Assembly: GCA_037039925.1 (NCBI GenBank)
Contig: JAXRKP010001142.1
Coordinates: forward strand, 7,501-71,500
Direction: 5' to 3'
Source: Doris montereyensis
Lineage: Eukaryota; Mollusca; Gastropoda; Nudibranchia; Dorididae
DNA: 64,000 bases
In this document: positions 27,990 to 51,224 of the stretch, piece by piece
Position numbering within the stretch: position 1 is the stretch's first letter
How the letters are laid out: the number at the start of each line of letters is the position of its first letter
The notes under the pieces: model-generated
Database searches by the model: none
The model's input: only the letters and a program-made list of their open reading frames with translations
Told to the model about the DNA's origin: nothing
Translations under genes and position numbers: made by a program

Positions 27990-28082
27990 TCATCGGATTA
28001 AGTTTTTCATCACAATTTTTTCATAACAGAATGTTTTGAATGAATGTCCTGAAATTATTCTTATGCCAGCATGGATCTCCAT
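27990..28082 (-). promoter_or_regulatory. candidate uORF in the zinc-finger 5' leader
   Basis: A 30-codon frame starting MEIHAGIRIISGH, in the strong context ACCATGG, ends 58 bases before the proposed main start. It lies just downstream of a plausible acceptor (28096-28098). If that leader is transcribed, the uORF could reduce translation of the main frame. Inferred from sequence only. Confidence 0.4.
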
Positions 28083-28098
28083 GGTGCGATAAAACCTG

Positions 28099-30403
28099 TA
28101 AATGGGCAAATCAATAGAAATAAATATATAACAAATATAATCGTAGACATGCAGATACATGTATAGGTACATACATATAACACAGGTGTATACATGTGTA
28201 AGTGTAATATTATGGACGTGAAGGTCAGCTTAAGAACTACTGCTACACAGTCACATTTCTCATATATAAAGATTTTTTGGCCTGACTTGCATCCGGACAT
28301 ACTCTATCCAAAAAAAGCTACTTTTGACTAATCATCCTGAATATTGCCTTAAATCACGAGGCAAACACATGTATGTGACATATCTTGCGCATCTATTCTA
28401 AAGATGTCGCCATCGGATATGAGTATAAAGGAGCGCCCAGGGCAGTTGAAATAGGGTTGGCAAGAAGTAGTTGAGAGCTTCTCAAGGTTTTAAGATGTTT
28501 CAAAGTATCATTCTACTTTTTCTAGGTATATGTGAGAAAAAAGTTCAAATAACAGAAAATATCTAGTTTCAATATATGATGTTCTCACAAAATTGACTTT
28601 TTCCACTGATTTCTACAATTTTCTACAAATTCTTTGAAAATTCGGCCTATAGCCTATAGCCGTTGAAAAGTTCATGCATTGGGATTTTGTATAACTTTCG
28701 TACTTCTAAGAAATTCATGATTTTTGGTGGAAAATTGAGAGCAACTATTTTCCTTCCAAACCTTTTTTTTTTCTTTTAATTTGTCAAACAAAAACCATTC
28801 AAGATATCACAAAATTGACACATGAGTACACGGACATTGGTTTGAAACTTTCATGTGCAAAATTATAAACATCTACTATGAAAACTGTAGGAGTCCATAA
28901 TTTTTTTAAATTACCTACTTTCTCACCAAAAAATGAATGACCAATGGCAACCATCTCCATGACAACTAAATTTTCAAAAATAATTTTTGCAATTTTTTCC
29001 TCTACTTTCATCATACTGAACCCGTTTATGAGCCATAAAATGTCCAAACACTCCAAAAGACCAATTTATTTTTTGTACAATAAAAGAAAAATATAAAAGT
29101 TCATTCTTACCATCATCTGAAAAATTATAATTTATTATCACTACCATAACCAGATTCATTATCATCACCATTCTTTATTCATTGCATTGATTACTTTTAC
29201 ATGTGTTAGAAATTTTGTATGTTATTTTATACATATTTTAATCACGTAAAGCTTAAATGTGTGTAAGCAGTTTGCGTATGAAGATTAATTTATATACAGT
29301 GGTGTCGGTCTAAGAAGCAGCCGATCTAAGAACTCGCTATTTCTGTGCAACACAATTTTTCTTATATATAAATCTACCTCCTTAAGACCCCGCTAGTAGA
29401 GCCTGATCTGCATAAGAACCCGGTCTGATTGTGAGCTGAGAATCATGAAAAAAATCCACACTCAATTTAATGCTAATAATTGCCAATAACATGTGATACG
29501 TTGCAATTGCATCATAGAAAGGCGGGTGGGAAGTCTATTGCATTGGTCCAGACACTAGTAGGTGCTATAAACACATCACGCGGGTGTGCCATATAATGCC
29601 AAATGACCAACACGAGGAAGGCTCACCACCCGTCCTATCCATCTTTCCTAGCCCCCTGTGACTAGTGTGACCATGCCTTGGCACCTGGGGCACGCCAGAT
29701 GATAGAAGATTACGTAACAGTCACGTGCCCAGGTGTGGAGGCAAAGCAATTACGTGGCTCGCATCGCAACATCAAAGATAGGTGACAGGCAGAGTAAGGA
29801 CAGCCCTTTTATTGTTGTGAGATTTCTCAGACTGTCTTTCCTCTATTCTGATTAGCAGAAAAATTAATGACCAATCACATAGTGTTTTTAATAGAAGTGA
29901 TTGCACAAATCGCTACACTGTTTTGTTATAGTCATAAACTTTCATTTATTTTCTCAGCTCGCTGGAGGCTAGATCTATCTACCTACAAAGACTACATATT
30001 TTTCAAAACATCATTTCAAGCACAGCTTCAGACCATCGTAATACCTACACGACGCAATTCTTTTGATAACAAACAAAAACTGCTTTTATTTATTGGGAAT
30101 TGATCAAAACTTTACAGTCATGGGGAATAGCCAATACAAACTAGGCTATATGAATAATGAAACAAAAATACAAGGCATGTCAGGGTTTACCTTAGACAGG
30201 CCTAGTAGCAGTCAGGATTATCCTTTTTTTAAGGAGATTTGAGGAGGTTTTTGAGGAGATTTTAGTAAAATTTGAGGGAGGTTTTTGAGGAGATTTTTTG
30301 TAAAATTTTAGGAGAATTTACACCTATGTGACATACGCGGAGAAAAAACATCTCACATCGAAGACCAAAAGAGAAAATAATATATATATTTGATCTATGT
30401 CAG
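28099..30403. other. no gene recognised
   Basis: AT-rich sequence upstream of the zinc-finger gene, presumably including its promoter and any non-coding first exon, which I cannot locate. A CAGTGGTGTCGGTCTAAG motif at 29298 recalls mariner/pogo-type ends, but I found no partner. Confidence 0.35.
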
Positions 30404-30404
30404 G

Positions 30405-30570
30405 TGGCTGAGTGGTTAGGCTGCTGGTCTTGGGGTCATGAGGTCCCGGGTTTGAATCCTGGCAAAGCTAGACCCAACTTTGTGTTCCTTGGGAAAGGCA
30501 CTTATTTTCCCACGACCCAGTTGTAAATGAGTACTATGGATAGTATAAAGGCGTACAATCACAGCATAAA
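30405..30570 (+). mobile_element. SINE related to family 1
   Basis: TGGCTGAGTGGTTAGGCTGC (box A-like), GGTTTGAATCC (box B with one change) and CTTGGGAAAGGCACTTA match the head and core of SINE 1 in direct orientation. It lacks the usual distal part. Confidence 0.75.
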
Positions 30571-31325
30571 AAATAAAAAACAGGACAAAAAGCATTGGTT
30601 TCATCCATCAACACGATCCGGAACGCGCGACTCAGCTGATCAACGGTAAGGCACCGGCCGTGGACTCCACGTCCGAGATGTTGGGAAACACAAACACAGA
30701 CTTCACATCTTATTGAGAACTAGGGAAAAGTCAGGGAACTCTCCAAACTAGATGCCCAAACGTTACGTCACTAAATAAACACCAGGGAAACCTCGGTCGA
30801 CGGACCCGTGCAGTTCCACATGACGTTGCGTCACTGGACATATAATTTTTACAGTTATGCCCCTTGACTGAAAAACATGACTTTTAAAAAGCTAATTTAT
30901 TCGCCTCAGTCCTTTGCTATCTCTTAAAGTCATATATGTGGAATCCTCAGGTTCTAAGCTTTAACATGGTATATAACACTTATAAGAAATATAACATGTA
31001 CATTTTGACAAAAGAGGGAAATGATGAAACCTGCACTGAATAGTAAAAGCATGTTGCATTTCATATTGTATTGAAGGTATTCTAAAACCAAAATTATGTG
31101 CCCCTTTTAGACAATAAAGTTATATCTTATCTTATCTTTTAAAACATTAGTCGGGGACCCCCCCCCCCCCCGCACTACTAAAACACAACCACAACAGATT
31201 CTTGTTAGTTATTGTGAACAGACATTATTTTTTATTGAAATGAGAGCCTTTATATTTATATTGAAACAAAGAGATTTTTTATTTAAATTAGAAGAATGTT
31301 AACAGGCACACCAAATAAAACTGAC
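30571..31325. other. nothing recognised
   Basis: Mixed sequence with a C-run near 31160. No gene or named repeat seen. Confidence 0.35.
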
Positions 31326-31765
31326 CAGCTCTATATATATAGAGATCTAGATCTAGATATATATGTAGATCTCTAGATCTAGATTTTTATCTAGCGGTGT
31401 TGAGTGTTAGTGTTGATGTTTGTCTTAGATCTATAAATCTTAGCTAAGCAAGCTAGCTTAGATCTAGAATTTTAATCTTGATCTGGATCTAGATATCTCT
31501 AGATCTATAAATATAAATCTACATCTTGATCTAGAGCTAGAATTAGAATCTAGATTAGATGTATAAGCTAGGAAGCCTTCCTAACTAGAAATCCCTAGAG
31601 CTAGAGTCGCTCGAGAGACTTAGAGACTAAATTTAGATCTAGAGATAATCTAGATTATGTCTTAACTCCAACTTACAAAATGCTAGACTCTAGTCAAACC
31701 TGGGATTCTAGATATTCTAGGAAAGCTCTAATTAAATCTAGATTCCTGAAGTGCTGGCATAAGAG
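31326..31765. repeat. TCTAGA/AGATCT-rich low-complexity region
   Basis: Irregular repetition of the palindromic hexamers TCTAGA, AGATCT and CTAGAT over about 430 bp without a fixed period. Weaker clusters of the same words occur near 32360-32510. Confidence 0.8.
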
Positions 31766-32835
31766 TAAGACGTGATCTACATTTTGTCTCTCTCAGTCAA
31801 GATCTCTGCTAAACGATCACTATTCTCCTCCTTTTCTGGAGCTCTCCTTCGTCAGTTCATATGTATCGATATAATCTGTTGGAGTTCATCGATACAAGAC
31901 ATCCCTTCTTTAAACCTGTATTCAATAACAGTCAATATTTTATAATTGCACTATCGATATATCTCATTTAGGAATGGGCGTCTACCTCACTCTTCGAACC
32001 TCCTGACTTTGGCAATAGGCATAGATAATTAGACCGGGCTAGTTTTCCACGAACCATTCGTTCATCTATTTCCAAAGGGATCAATCGAAATTTCCTTCCT
32101 GTTGAACAGATATTAAATCTCGATCCAGTCAATGCGTTGTTGTCTTTTTAAGGTTGTTTTTTTCATTTGCTGTAGATTTAGCTTAACGTTTTAGCAACAA
32201 ACGCATTTACGGTTTTCGCTCTGCGGCTTTCTCAAGGGAAAAGGTTTGTTGATGTCGAATGACTAATGCCTGATATGATTATCAACTTTTATATCCTTAG
32301 CGTGTATAGTATGCATGTTGTGATGAAAGATAAAAAATCCTGAGCAAAACTCCCTTAATTTACTACGATCTAGAGTCTGGACTAGATTATAATAGGTTTT
32401 TTTCTTTTGTTATGAATGTTGTTATTTTCTAAGGCAGATCTGCTGAGATATTAATATTGGTGAAAGTGAAATAGACACAAATTGATCTAGTAGTAGATTC
32501 TAGATCTTTTGGAAAATCCAGCCTCTCTATGATACTGTCATTTTTGGCCAATGGCTGGATGTACCGCAAGTCTGGGATGTGAAAGTAACTATACTGCGAG
32601 TGAACCTTTTTATGGTAAAAATGAAGGCTAGCGCTATTCTCAAGTATGACTGATAGACTTTGCCACTATCGGTGATTAATTTTAATGGTGAAAGGAGCGC
32701 TTCCCTCATTCGGTTCGCCATTAATGACGGATGGACTTTGCCATTATCAGTAATTAGTGGTGGACCTGAGCATGATCCCAGTTGAATTTAAACATCTAGA
32801 TGTTAGGCAGGTCTGTTGATCTGCGCGATCCGTCG
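31766..32835. other. nothing recognised
   Basis: Mixed-composition DNA between the TCTAGA-rich patch and the fold-back element. No supported gene. Confidence 0.35.
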
Positions 32836-33869
<1,034 letters not shown>

Positions 33870-36800
33870 TTCTTTATCAGTTCCCATTCTACCTTTTGGT
33901 GTATGGGTTCAGATGCCCGAGATGATCTTTCTCAGGATACCCTGTCTTCGCATTTTCTGTTTCCTTCCAAAAAAGTTAAATTTCTAAGCTTCAATGTCTC
34001 TTTTATATCTTCTTCCAACCCTCTTTCTCCGAGGTCTGCCTTTTGGTCTTTTATCTTGAGTTTTAGCACTGTATACTGATTTAGCTATTCTATTGTCATT
34101 CATTCTGTTTACATGCCCAAACCATCTCAATTGATTTGTTTCTATCTTAGTTTTTATGCCATTTGCTTTGGTTTGATCTCTTATTGTTGTGTTTCTGATT
34201 TTGTTTCTTTTAGTTTTCCTACTACTCTTCTTAGATATTTCATTTCAGCTGCCTGTATTCAACTGTATTCTCTACTGTCTTAAGTCCAAGTTTCGCTGCC
34301 ATAGAGGAGAGGAGTACAATAAACTATTGTATACTGCCATTTTGGTTTTTGTTGACAATTTTTGCTTACCTACAAAGGCCTTTCCTGGATAGTTATATAT
34401 TGCACTTGCCTTTTTTATTCTTTGGCTGATTTCTTCTCTTAGTTTTCCCTCTGAGTTAATCATTACTCCTAGGTAATTGTAGCTTTGAACTTGTTCTAAA
34501 TTCTCTGTGCCCAATTTAAAATTTTGAGCTTCCCTAGTTACTAGCATTGTTTTGGTCTTCTTTGCATTTACTCTCATTCCTCTTTTGTTTAGTTCATTGT
34601 TCATAATGTTGATATTCGACTGAAGGTCACTTTCTGATTTTCCAAACAGAATTAAATCATCGGCAAATGAAAGCATTGATACATTTACTGGTTTGAGCTT
34701 GACATACCTACATCCATTTTCTTCATTTTGAGGATGCCTTTATGACTGAATCCATAAATGTGATAAACTTAATGTACAACCCTGTCTTACCCCTATATCT
34801 ACATCAAATTCTGCAGATATGTTTTCAGCTACTCTCACTGCATATGTTGGTTTATTGTAAAAACTTTTAATGGCTTCTATTAAATTTTGCTCTACATTGT
34901 GTTCTTTTAAGGAATGCCATAGTTCGTCCCTCCTCACAGTATCAAATACCTTTTCCAGGTCTATAAAACACAGGTGCAAGTCAATGTTTCTCTCAACAAA
35001 CTTTTTTATTATTTGTCTTATTGTAAATATGTGGTCTTGTACACTTCTTCCTGGTCTAAATCTGCTCTGATGTTCTTCAATCTGATCCTCTACTCTTTTC
35101 CTCAGTCTCATTTCCAGTATTCTGGCATACACTTCCTGGAACATTAAGTAGTGATATCCCTCTATAGTTTGAGCATTCCATAGTTGATCCTTTATTATGT
35201 ATTGTATGTATTGGTTCTACCGTTTCCTTTTTACAGTCATCTGGCACCTGTTTGGACTTCCATGCTTGTTGGCATATTGCATGTAGTAGTTTGTCTGCCT
35301 CTCTCCCATGGGTTTTAAGCATTTCTGGATAAACTTGATATGCTCCTGGGGCTTTTCCTAATTTCACTTTTCTTATAGCTGTTTGGATTTCTTCCATTGA
35401 TATGTATTCATCTTCAACTGTCTCCTTAGGATTACTTGTTGCTCTTACTAATTGATCTTTATTCCTTGTTTCATACGTTCTGGGGGATTATGTAATTGTT
35501 GAAAATGCTTTCTCCATGTTTCCATGATTTTGCTGTCTTCCATTATTTCTCCTTTGGCAGTCTTAATTTGTCGTATTGGGCATGCTTTGGTCTTTCTCAT
35601 GCTCTTCATTGCTCCCCAGAACAGCTTTTGATTTCCTTGATAGCTATCTTGAAGTCTGTCCAAACTCTTCCCATTGTTCCTGTTTTGCTTTCCTAACTTC
35701 CTCTTTTGGCGATAGTTCTTCTTGGTCTCTCTGTTTGCAAAAGTATTTCTTCCAGGCATCCTTCTCTTCTTTGATCTTAGTTTTGACATTCTCATCTTCT
35801 TTAATTTTTTTCCTACCACAGACTTCTTTAGTACAACTGAGGAGTGTTCCTTTATACATTTGCCAGTTTTCTTCTATTGTGCTATCATTCAGATCCATCT
35901 GTCTTTCACTGATAATTTTTTATCCTAGATTGGTATACCTGTTTTACTACTGTTTTTTATTTAGTTCCTCTATTTTGAGTTTAGTAGCTTTCTTCTCTTT
36001 CTTTTTCTATTTGTTTTCTTCAGTCAGTAATCTCATTTTGGCAATCACTAAGTGATTATCACTAAATATTTCTGCTCCTCTGTTTACTCTTGCATCCAAT
36101 GTACTGTAAAAAGGGGGGCTGCTAACTATTATGTAGTCTATGATTGACTTTTCACCTGTCTTCATTTATTCTTGTATATTTGTGGATATCTTTATGAGGA
36201 TAAAAGCTATTTTCATGTTATTCTTTAGGCAAAAATCTATTAGTCTCTCTCCATTTGGAGAAGTTGTTGTTTCTCCTTCTTTACCTATTACTCCTCCTGA
36301 TGTTTCTACATCGTTGCCTACTCTAGCGTTTAAATCTTCTAAAACCATTAGTTCCTGTTGGGTTTATAGATTCTCTGCAGCTTTTTGTAAATTGTTTTCC
36401 AAGATATCTTTTTCTTCTTTAGTTGCATCTTTGTTTGGTCCATAAGCTATTAATAATTTAATTTCTCGTCCCTTTTGGTTTAATATTTACCTCTAATAGC
36501 CGTGGGCTTATAAATTTCCAACTTTCTAGTAGCTTTTTCATGCCTTTTATGCACTAGGAGGCCTACTCCTGCTCTAGCTCTTTGACATCTACTCCTGAGA
36601 AAGATTAAAATATGATTCGGTCCTACATTTTCTATGCCTTGTCCTTTTTTTCTTTGTTTCTGTAATGGCCAAAATTATCTACTTTGAATTTTTCCATTTC
36701 TTCAACTAATTCTAAGTCTTTTTCATTTATTGCCCTAGCATTCCATGTTCCAAAAATCACAGTCTGTATTCGTTTCCAAGTTCGTCTTCAAAAGATCAAA

Positions 36801-36905
36801 CCGGTTATATTATTTTTATTTCTCTGAATCAGTTTGTTTTGGATATAAGCAAGGGATTAGTCCACTATTCTCTAGGTAGATAGTGGGGCTGCCCGCTTGA
36901 GCCGC
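33870..36905 (-). mobile_element. LINE family B, near full-length, degenerate
   Basis: Read on the minus strand, 5' to 3'. An endonuclease portion is at about 36160-36780 (NARVGNDVETSGG, SPNGERLIDFCLKNN). A linker follows at about 35450-35900. RT spans 34260-35400: KVKLGKAPGAYQVYPEM, YRGISLL, FIDLEKVFDTVRRD (box A), GVRQGC, then the catalytic FADDLILFG at 34656-34667. A C-terminal region with YNSLLY lies at 34270. The box A and FADD acidic residues are intact, but several frameshifts and stops break the ORF. Same family as 43803-47125. Confidence 0.9.
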
Positions 36906-37150
36906 CTAACAGGCCTTGTTATTTTTTGTCAGGGTTAACTCCCTTAGCCTTTAGTCATTCAAGACCAGCCTACAAGGCAACAGGTTGTTATTTTCTGTCA
37001 AGGTTAATCCCTTTAGCCTTTGGTCGGTCAAGACCGATTAGTCCACTATTCTCATGCAAGGCAGCAGGTTGTTTTCTGTCAGTGTTAATTCCCTTAGCCT
37101 TTGGTCGCCCAAGACCCGCCTGCGAGACCCGCCAGCAGGAGACTCGTGGA
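36906..37150 (-). repeat. LINE B 5' region with about three ~70-bp monomers
   Basis: Three imperfect repeats, each containing GTTAACTCCCTTAGCCTTT or a variant, CAAGACC, and GCAAGGCAGCAGGTTGTT. They precede the coding part of the minus-strand LINE B. The same array is at the 5' end of the plus-strand copy (43803-44165), so it belongs to the element. Confidence 0.85.
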
Positions 37151-37159
37151 GGCGGGATC

Positions 37160-37430
37160 ATCTACTTCCCGTACAGGTGCTTACCTGTCTCTTTTTTCCA
37201 GTTATCTGGCACCTGTTGATTTTCAGGCTTGTTGCATGCATTATTTTGTGTGCCTCTCTCCCTTGGTTTTTAATCATTTCTCAATACATTTGATCTGCAC
37301 GCCTTGGGCCTTTCCTAGTTTAACAAATTCTGTTTGGATTTTCTTCCATTGAGACTTCATCTTCAGCTGTCTTATTTGGAATATTTATTATTCTTACTGG
37401 TTTGATCTATACTCCTTGTTTCCTATGCTT
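37160..37430 (-). mobile_element. LINE family B, RT fragment
   Basis: Matches the part of LINE B around 35210-35470 (GTTATCTGGCACCTG, TTGGGCCTTTCCTAGTTT, TCTTCCATTGAGA). It is a second, truncated copy lying beyond the 5' end of the larger one. Confidence 0.75.
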
Positions 37431-37930
37431 AGCCAACCCCTATCCTGCTCTGCAAGATGGACGGACGATTTTATTTTCCCACCCTCTCTCATTTTCAGTT
37501 GTGTATGTATCCACTAGGTCACTTAGGTAATAAACGCTCACATGGTGTAGAATGTAATACAGATAAAAGCAAGCTAAGTGTAGACCTAGTATCTGTATTT
37601 GTAGTCGTAGAATCCCTACTGTGCTTTTTAATACAACAGGATGACTTCACAACAAGTGAAATCGATTGTAATGATAATAATATGATAATAAATAATAATG
37701 TTCATTATGATGATGACAATTTTAACAAATTTGTAATGTTTTTCTATATTCATATCTTCTTTTTTATTCATATTATGTTTCGGTTTCTCATAGCCGTGCA
37801 GGGCTTGGATTTCTTTCTAAATAGAAATATTTTAAAGCTATAAGGATTTGCCAAAGTTTGCATTAGCACACACAGTTTTCTAGGGTTACATTTCTTTCTA
37901 ATAGTTACACATGAAATCTAATAGTGTAAG
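37431..37930. other. nothing recognised
   Basis: AT-rich sequence with no supported gene or repeat. Confidence 0.35.
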
Positions 37931-38207
37931 TAAACTTCCTTCAAGGCACATAGAGCCGGAGCTTATCCGGTTTCTATAGCGGAAAGCGGAACAGGTGACA
38001 ATAATCACCTCCTGGCCAGGACGCTAGTCTGACACAGGTTTTACTCCCAAACTAGTGCTTGTACCCATTTACACCTGGGTAGAGTGGGGAAAATGTGTGT
38101 TAAGTGTCTTTCCCAAGGAACACAACGTCGGACCTGACTTTGCTAGGATTTAAACTCAGGACCTCATGATCCCCAGTCTGGCAGCCTAACAGCTCGGCCA
38201 CTAATAC
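37931..38207 (-). mobile_element. tRNA-derived SINE, family 1
   Basis: Full-length copy: AGAGCCGGAGCTTATCC end on the plus left, CACCTGGGTAGAGTGGGG in the middle, tRNA-like head at about 38150-38205 (GGCCGAGCTGTTAGG on the minus strand). Box B is altered to GTTTAAATCC. Confidence 0.85.
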
Positions 38208-39557
38208 CACATCCAATAATGTAACATGTATTTATTATTCAACCCAAGGACACAGACAAAAGTTTGCATACAAATTTAATTTACAATCTAATTGGTTCAC
38301 TCGGCAACACTGGGCGCCTATAGCTAGATATATTTATAATGATACAATAATAATAATAACAATAATAATAAGACATGTAATAGCAATAGGCCTGCCTCTA
38401 ATAATGATATGACAATAATGACAACAATAGTGTAATCATAATAACAAACTCTTCCTCACTTCCACCTCCCCCTTCTGCTGCCCTCGTTCCTCTTCCTCCT
38501 CTGCTATTACCACTATCCCCCACGTCGTTATAAGCTCTCAGTCGGAAGTAGTATTTCCTCTATTAGGAAGTTGACATGAAAGGCGATTTCCAATTTGTTC
38601 ATTGGGATTAACAAATCACAAGAAGTGTGATAAATATTTATGTTCAGTTTTATGGTTTGAAAACGTTTCACTATTTTTGGAAGCCAACTAAAGCATCGTA
38701 AAATTGCAAATATTCTTAGTCAAGGTTTCCTGTCTCTCTCTGTATCTTTTTTTTAGTTTTGTTCATTGTATGAACACACCCATCATAAGAGTCTTAGATA
38801 GAGGATTAATGTATTGACTTTTTTCTCTCCCTATCATATTATGTTGCGTGCTGTTAAGTCTCTAGCATGAAGTCTGATGATTAATCAATAACTGTCGTGA
38901 TGATGTCAGGAGATACTTAAAAATATGGGAAATGGTGCTCATGTGAAGCACTGATCCCCTTTTGCCCAGACTTAAAAATATAAGCCTATCACATGAGCAT
39001 CAGGTGAGATCTAGCCACTCAAGAGCCTGTGGGGGAAAGGGCATTTCATTTACATAAACTCTCAGCTAGGAGGAGGAAACATACGAGTGTCCAGCTTTCG
39101 AAAGTGTCAAATGTCATTAATTGTCTTGATGTTAAACTAGGTAACAGTTTTATGGTCATGCAGTTTAGTTTATCTCATTTTATTTTATTTTTCAAGGGTA
39201 TGACTGGGAAGGGGTTTAGAATTGCTGTTCTTTTTCTTCTTTATATGTTATTTCTGTTCCTAACAATTAACAGGATTTTAGTGTTAATATTTGACAGGTA
39301 AATAATATTTTTAAGTTTTAGACCACAGGGATGATGGAAGTATGGATGCCTTGATTTAAATTAATTTAACACTGTTAGAGAGTGTTGATGTAGAGCTATT
39401 TCAGATATAATTAACTTTATGATGTTTTATTCTAGATATTCTTTCATAAGAACTGTAGAAACAATGCAAAATAATTTATTAAAGTTTTCTTAATATGTGT
39501 TTATTTTTGTAAATTATCACCAAATTATTTTCCACTTATATCTACCTCAATTTCTAG
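38208..39557. other. upstream flank of the secernin gene
   Basis: Contains AAT-rich patches near 38340-38450 and no clear coding exon. A CAG|GTAAAT donor-like site at about 39297 could end a non-coding first exon. An AG acceptor (CAATTTCTAG, ending 39557) precedes the first coding exon. Confidence 0.35.
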
Positions 39558-39571
39558 TGTCTTTCACAAGA

Positions 39572-48133
<8,562 letters not shown>

Positions 48134-51100
48134 TTTCTATTTATAAATTACCTACGTGTTTGAATTTCATTCTATCTTTGCCTTCCTTTTGGTATTTTCT
48201 TACAACGCCTTCTGTTTGTGGTATAGGAATAAATTGGAGCTTGTTCGTTGGTCAGCATGAAATGATATCTCTTTTCATTGGAAGATTTTATAACTAATGT
48301 TGCGTTTAAATCCTAGTTTTAGTTTTGTATTGTGTCGAGATACTCAATTGTTACACAACTGCGGGAAAGATTTGTTGCAATTTGGATTCAGTTTTTGTTT
48401 ATATCATTATATTTGAATGAAATACTTTTCTTTGCAATGAGTATATTTCACGCAATTAAATTAAATTCAATTCAAATACGTTATTTCATTCAAGAGGGAA
48501 AGTTGTTTTAAAGCAGACATGCTATAATATAATATGTGCTTGTACATTTTTTGTAGTAAGCTAGGTATTAAACAAAATAGCTGGAAGATACTAAATCCTA
48601 GGCTTCACTATACACAACACTTATGTGATTTTCACCAAAGGCCCTTTGTGTCCCAATAAAGTAAGTCTTGTCAATATGTCAGATTTACATGCCTAATTAT
48701 AATAATGGCATGTCCCCCAACTCGAGTGGAACAGAGGTTTCAAGTTTGAAAAAGTAGTCAATATTCATCCACAAAAAACATACTGTTTATATCAGCAATG
48801 ATTTTTTTCTTTTCTTTTCAATTTCTAATATATTTTTTTTAGCCTTCATTCACTTAACATTGTAATTTGAGAGTTTACCTGGTATTCTCAGGTGTGCCAT
48901 ATCCTAGGCTTTACATTGATGTGTGTTACAGTGATATGTATCTGTGAAAACGTTTCCCTTGTTTTCTTTTTTAATGAGAAAATTTGCCAAATTGTCAAAG
49001 CTTTCAAATGATATCACAGAGCAATGTCTCTACTTACTATTATCTGTTTTACTAGTTTTCTTTAAAACCAATTATTGTGTATAAGTGTATTAGCTGGCTG
49101 ATGCCTCATCTACTTTTCTATACATATATATATATATTTATTTATTATTAATCAAAGTATACATGGTCCATGGTACTTAAATTGTTATATGGAAATGATT
49201 TGATTTCATACATCAAGACTGTGCTCTGCTTTAAAAAGCAGATTTATTTATACTGAAGACATAATTATTTCAAGAGTGTTTCATCTTTTGATTTTCTGTC
49301 GTTGGATTGTTATTTTGTTTCCAAATTTGATGAAGTGAAAACAAAACCTAGCAGCGACTTGCATTTACAAACATTCTGGAATCAAGAACTTTACGAAAAT
49401 ATGAGATAATAAGAAAGCGTCTCGTCAGTCTGTCTCTCTGAAAATGTAAAATACTTACCAGTTCTTTTTGCCTTTTCTTTTCAGTCGCTTTGTTTTGTGT
49501 TGTTGTTGGGGAGGATTTTTGTTCTTTAGGAAGAGGTCTATTTGTTTACACATTGACTTTACATGTCTTTCAAAATTTTTATAAATAAACTTAGTCATTG
49601 TGCATTGATATTATTTCTCTACTATAATGTATTGAATATAAATTCCATTAGGAATATTTCTTTTTTATGTTGTTTTTTTTTAATTTATATTTTCTGCAAC
49701 TGTTTTTTTCTGGTTCTTTTATATTAGTATAAAACTGTCATTGTTGTTGGACAGGGTGCATTGTTGTTTGTTTTAAAGATGCCATAGAAAATTGGTGGGA
49801 ATCAAAGCAGACAGTTTTTTTTAATATCAATGAATCAAAGTATTAAACATTGAGAATACATCTGTTTTTATACAGTACAATATTTACAACTTTATATTGT
49901 GATCTTTACCTTGTCATTTTGCTTTTGAAAACTTCCTAAGGTATGTCACTTAAGAAAGAAAATGTTCTCTTAAATTTAATCCTACAAAAGAGGAATGTTT
50001 GCAATTTAAAAGTATTATTTCTCATTTTTGTCTCCCTATAATTGTTATCCTGTTCTCAGGCACCTATAGCTTTCACATTTATATTATTCCAGCATATTAC
50101 ATATTAAGAGCAAGTTATAACTAATTTGTTGATGATATTGTTTACTGCATTGCCTCTCTTTTTAAAGTTCATATTTATATTCTTCTCTGATTATGTAAAA
50201 ATCAAAAGTAACTTTCATGTTTCAAAGTATTAATTTCGGTTTTAACTGTATCAATATACGTCAATCTAATAGTCACAAATCAAATGTATGATTTGTCTTA
50301 TCTATCAATGTCTTGTTGACGTTATCGCTTGCAGATTTCAAGACATACAGAAAAATCTTATGAGTTTTTATTTACATTTTTCACATGTTTACTTTTAAAC
50401 CAAAATACTTATAATTCCGAAAATCATTTGATGATGTGCAATATACTGTATTATTCAGCTGACCAGAAGTTTTTTTGGGTTTACAAACCATTCTCGTGTC
50501 ATTTTGTTTAACAATATCTTACAATTTGTATCTGTGACTATGGTAAATGTGCAATCTGATTTTTACATCCATACATTCCATAATGTGTTCCTGATTTGTT
50601 TCTCGTTGTTTATTTATTTATTTTTTCTTTTACCTTGAGCTGATCTGCACAGTTTTTGTCAGTTGCTTTTAAAAGAGCTTTTCCACATTCTGCGTAACAA
50701 GCATAATTGCGCAATTGTCCTTGTTTACTTTTTTTCTACCTTTTTAAGAAAAACCATCAGGTTTTCTTTGTGAGCATCACAAAATGGAACAATTTTATTT
50801 TAGCTATTTATTCTTAGTTATTGTTGTTGGTCACTAATAATTGCTGTTTTTCCGTTTAGTTGCTGTTGGTAGGAATTTTTTTATTCCAGCCGTTGAAATT
50901 GTTTGGTAAATCTAGTGTGTTTATATCAAGTTATAAGTGCATTGTGAACTTAATGCTCAGATGTACCTATATCATTAATAAATGAGTTTCACATTGTGCT
51001 TGAATTATTTGTCCCAATCGTTTTTCAGTCTGTATTTAATATTACTAGAAAATCAAGACATCTACATACACGAAAAATTGTTCTCTCTCTCTAAGATGAA

Positions 51101-51145
51101 CAGTACCTAAATGACGATATGTGCTGATTCTCAAGATGGCTCCTA
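48134..51145. other. secernin 3' flank / UTR, no further gene recognised
   Basis: AT-rich. AATAAA hexamers at 48228-48233 and 48655-48660 are the first candidate poly(A) signals after the stop; others occur further on. No coding exon recognised. Confidence 0.5.
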
Positions 51146-51149
51146 GACA

Positions 51150-51150
<1 letters not shown>

Positions 51151-51191
<41 letters not shown>

Positions 51192-51216
51192 ATATACATA
51201 CACACACACACACACA
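51151..51216. repeat. (CA)n microsatellite
   Basis: CA dinucleotide run of about 65 bp interrupted by TATACAATATACATA. Confidence 0.95.
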
Positions 51217-51224
51217 TTGCAGGT

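Noticed and set aside
29298..29460. Possible mariner/pogo-type element end (CAGTGGTGTCGGTCTAAG)
   Set aside because: No matching inverted end or transposase found nearby, so kept only as a remark.
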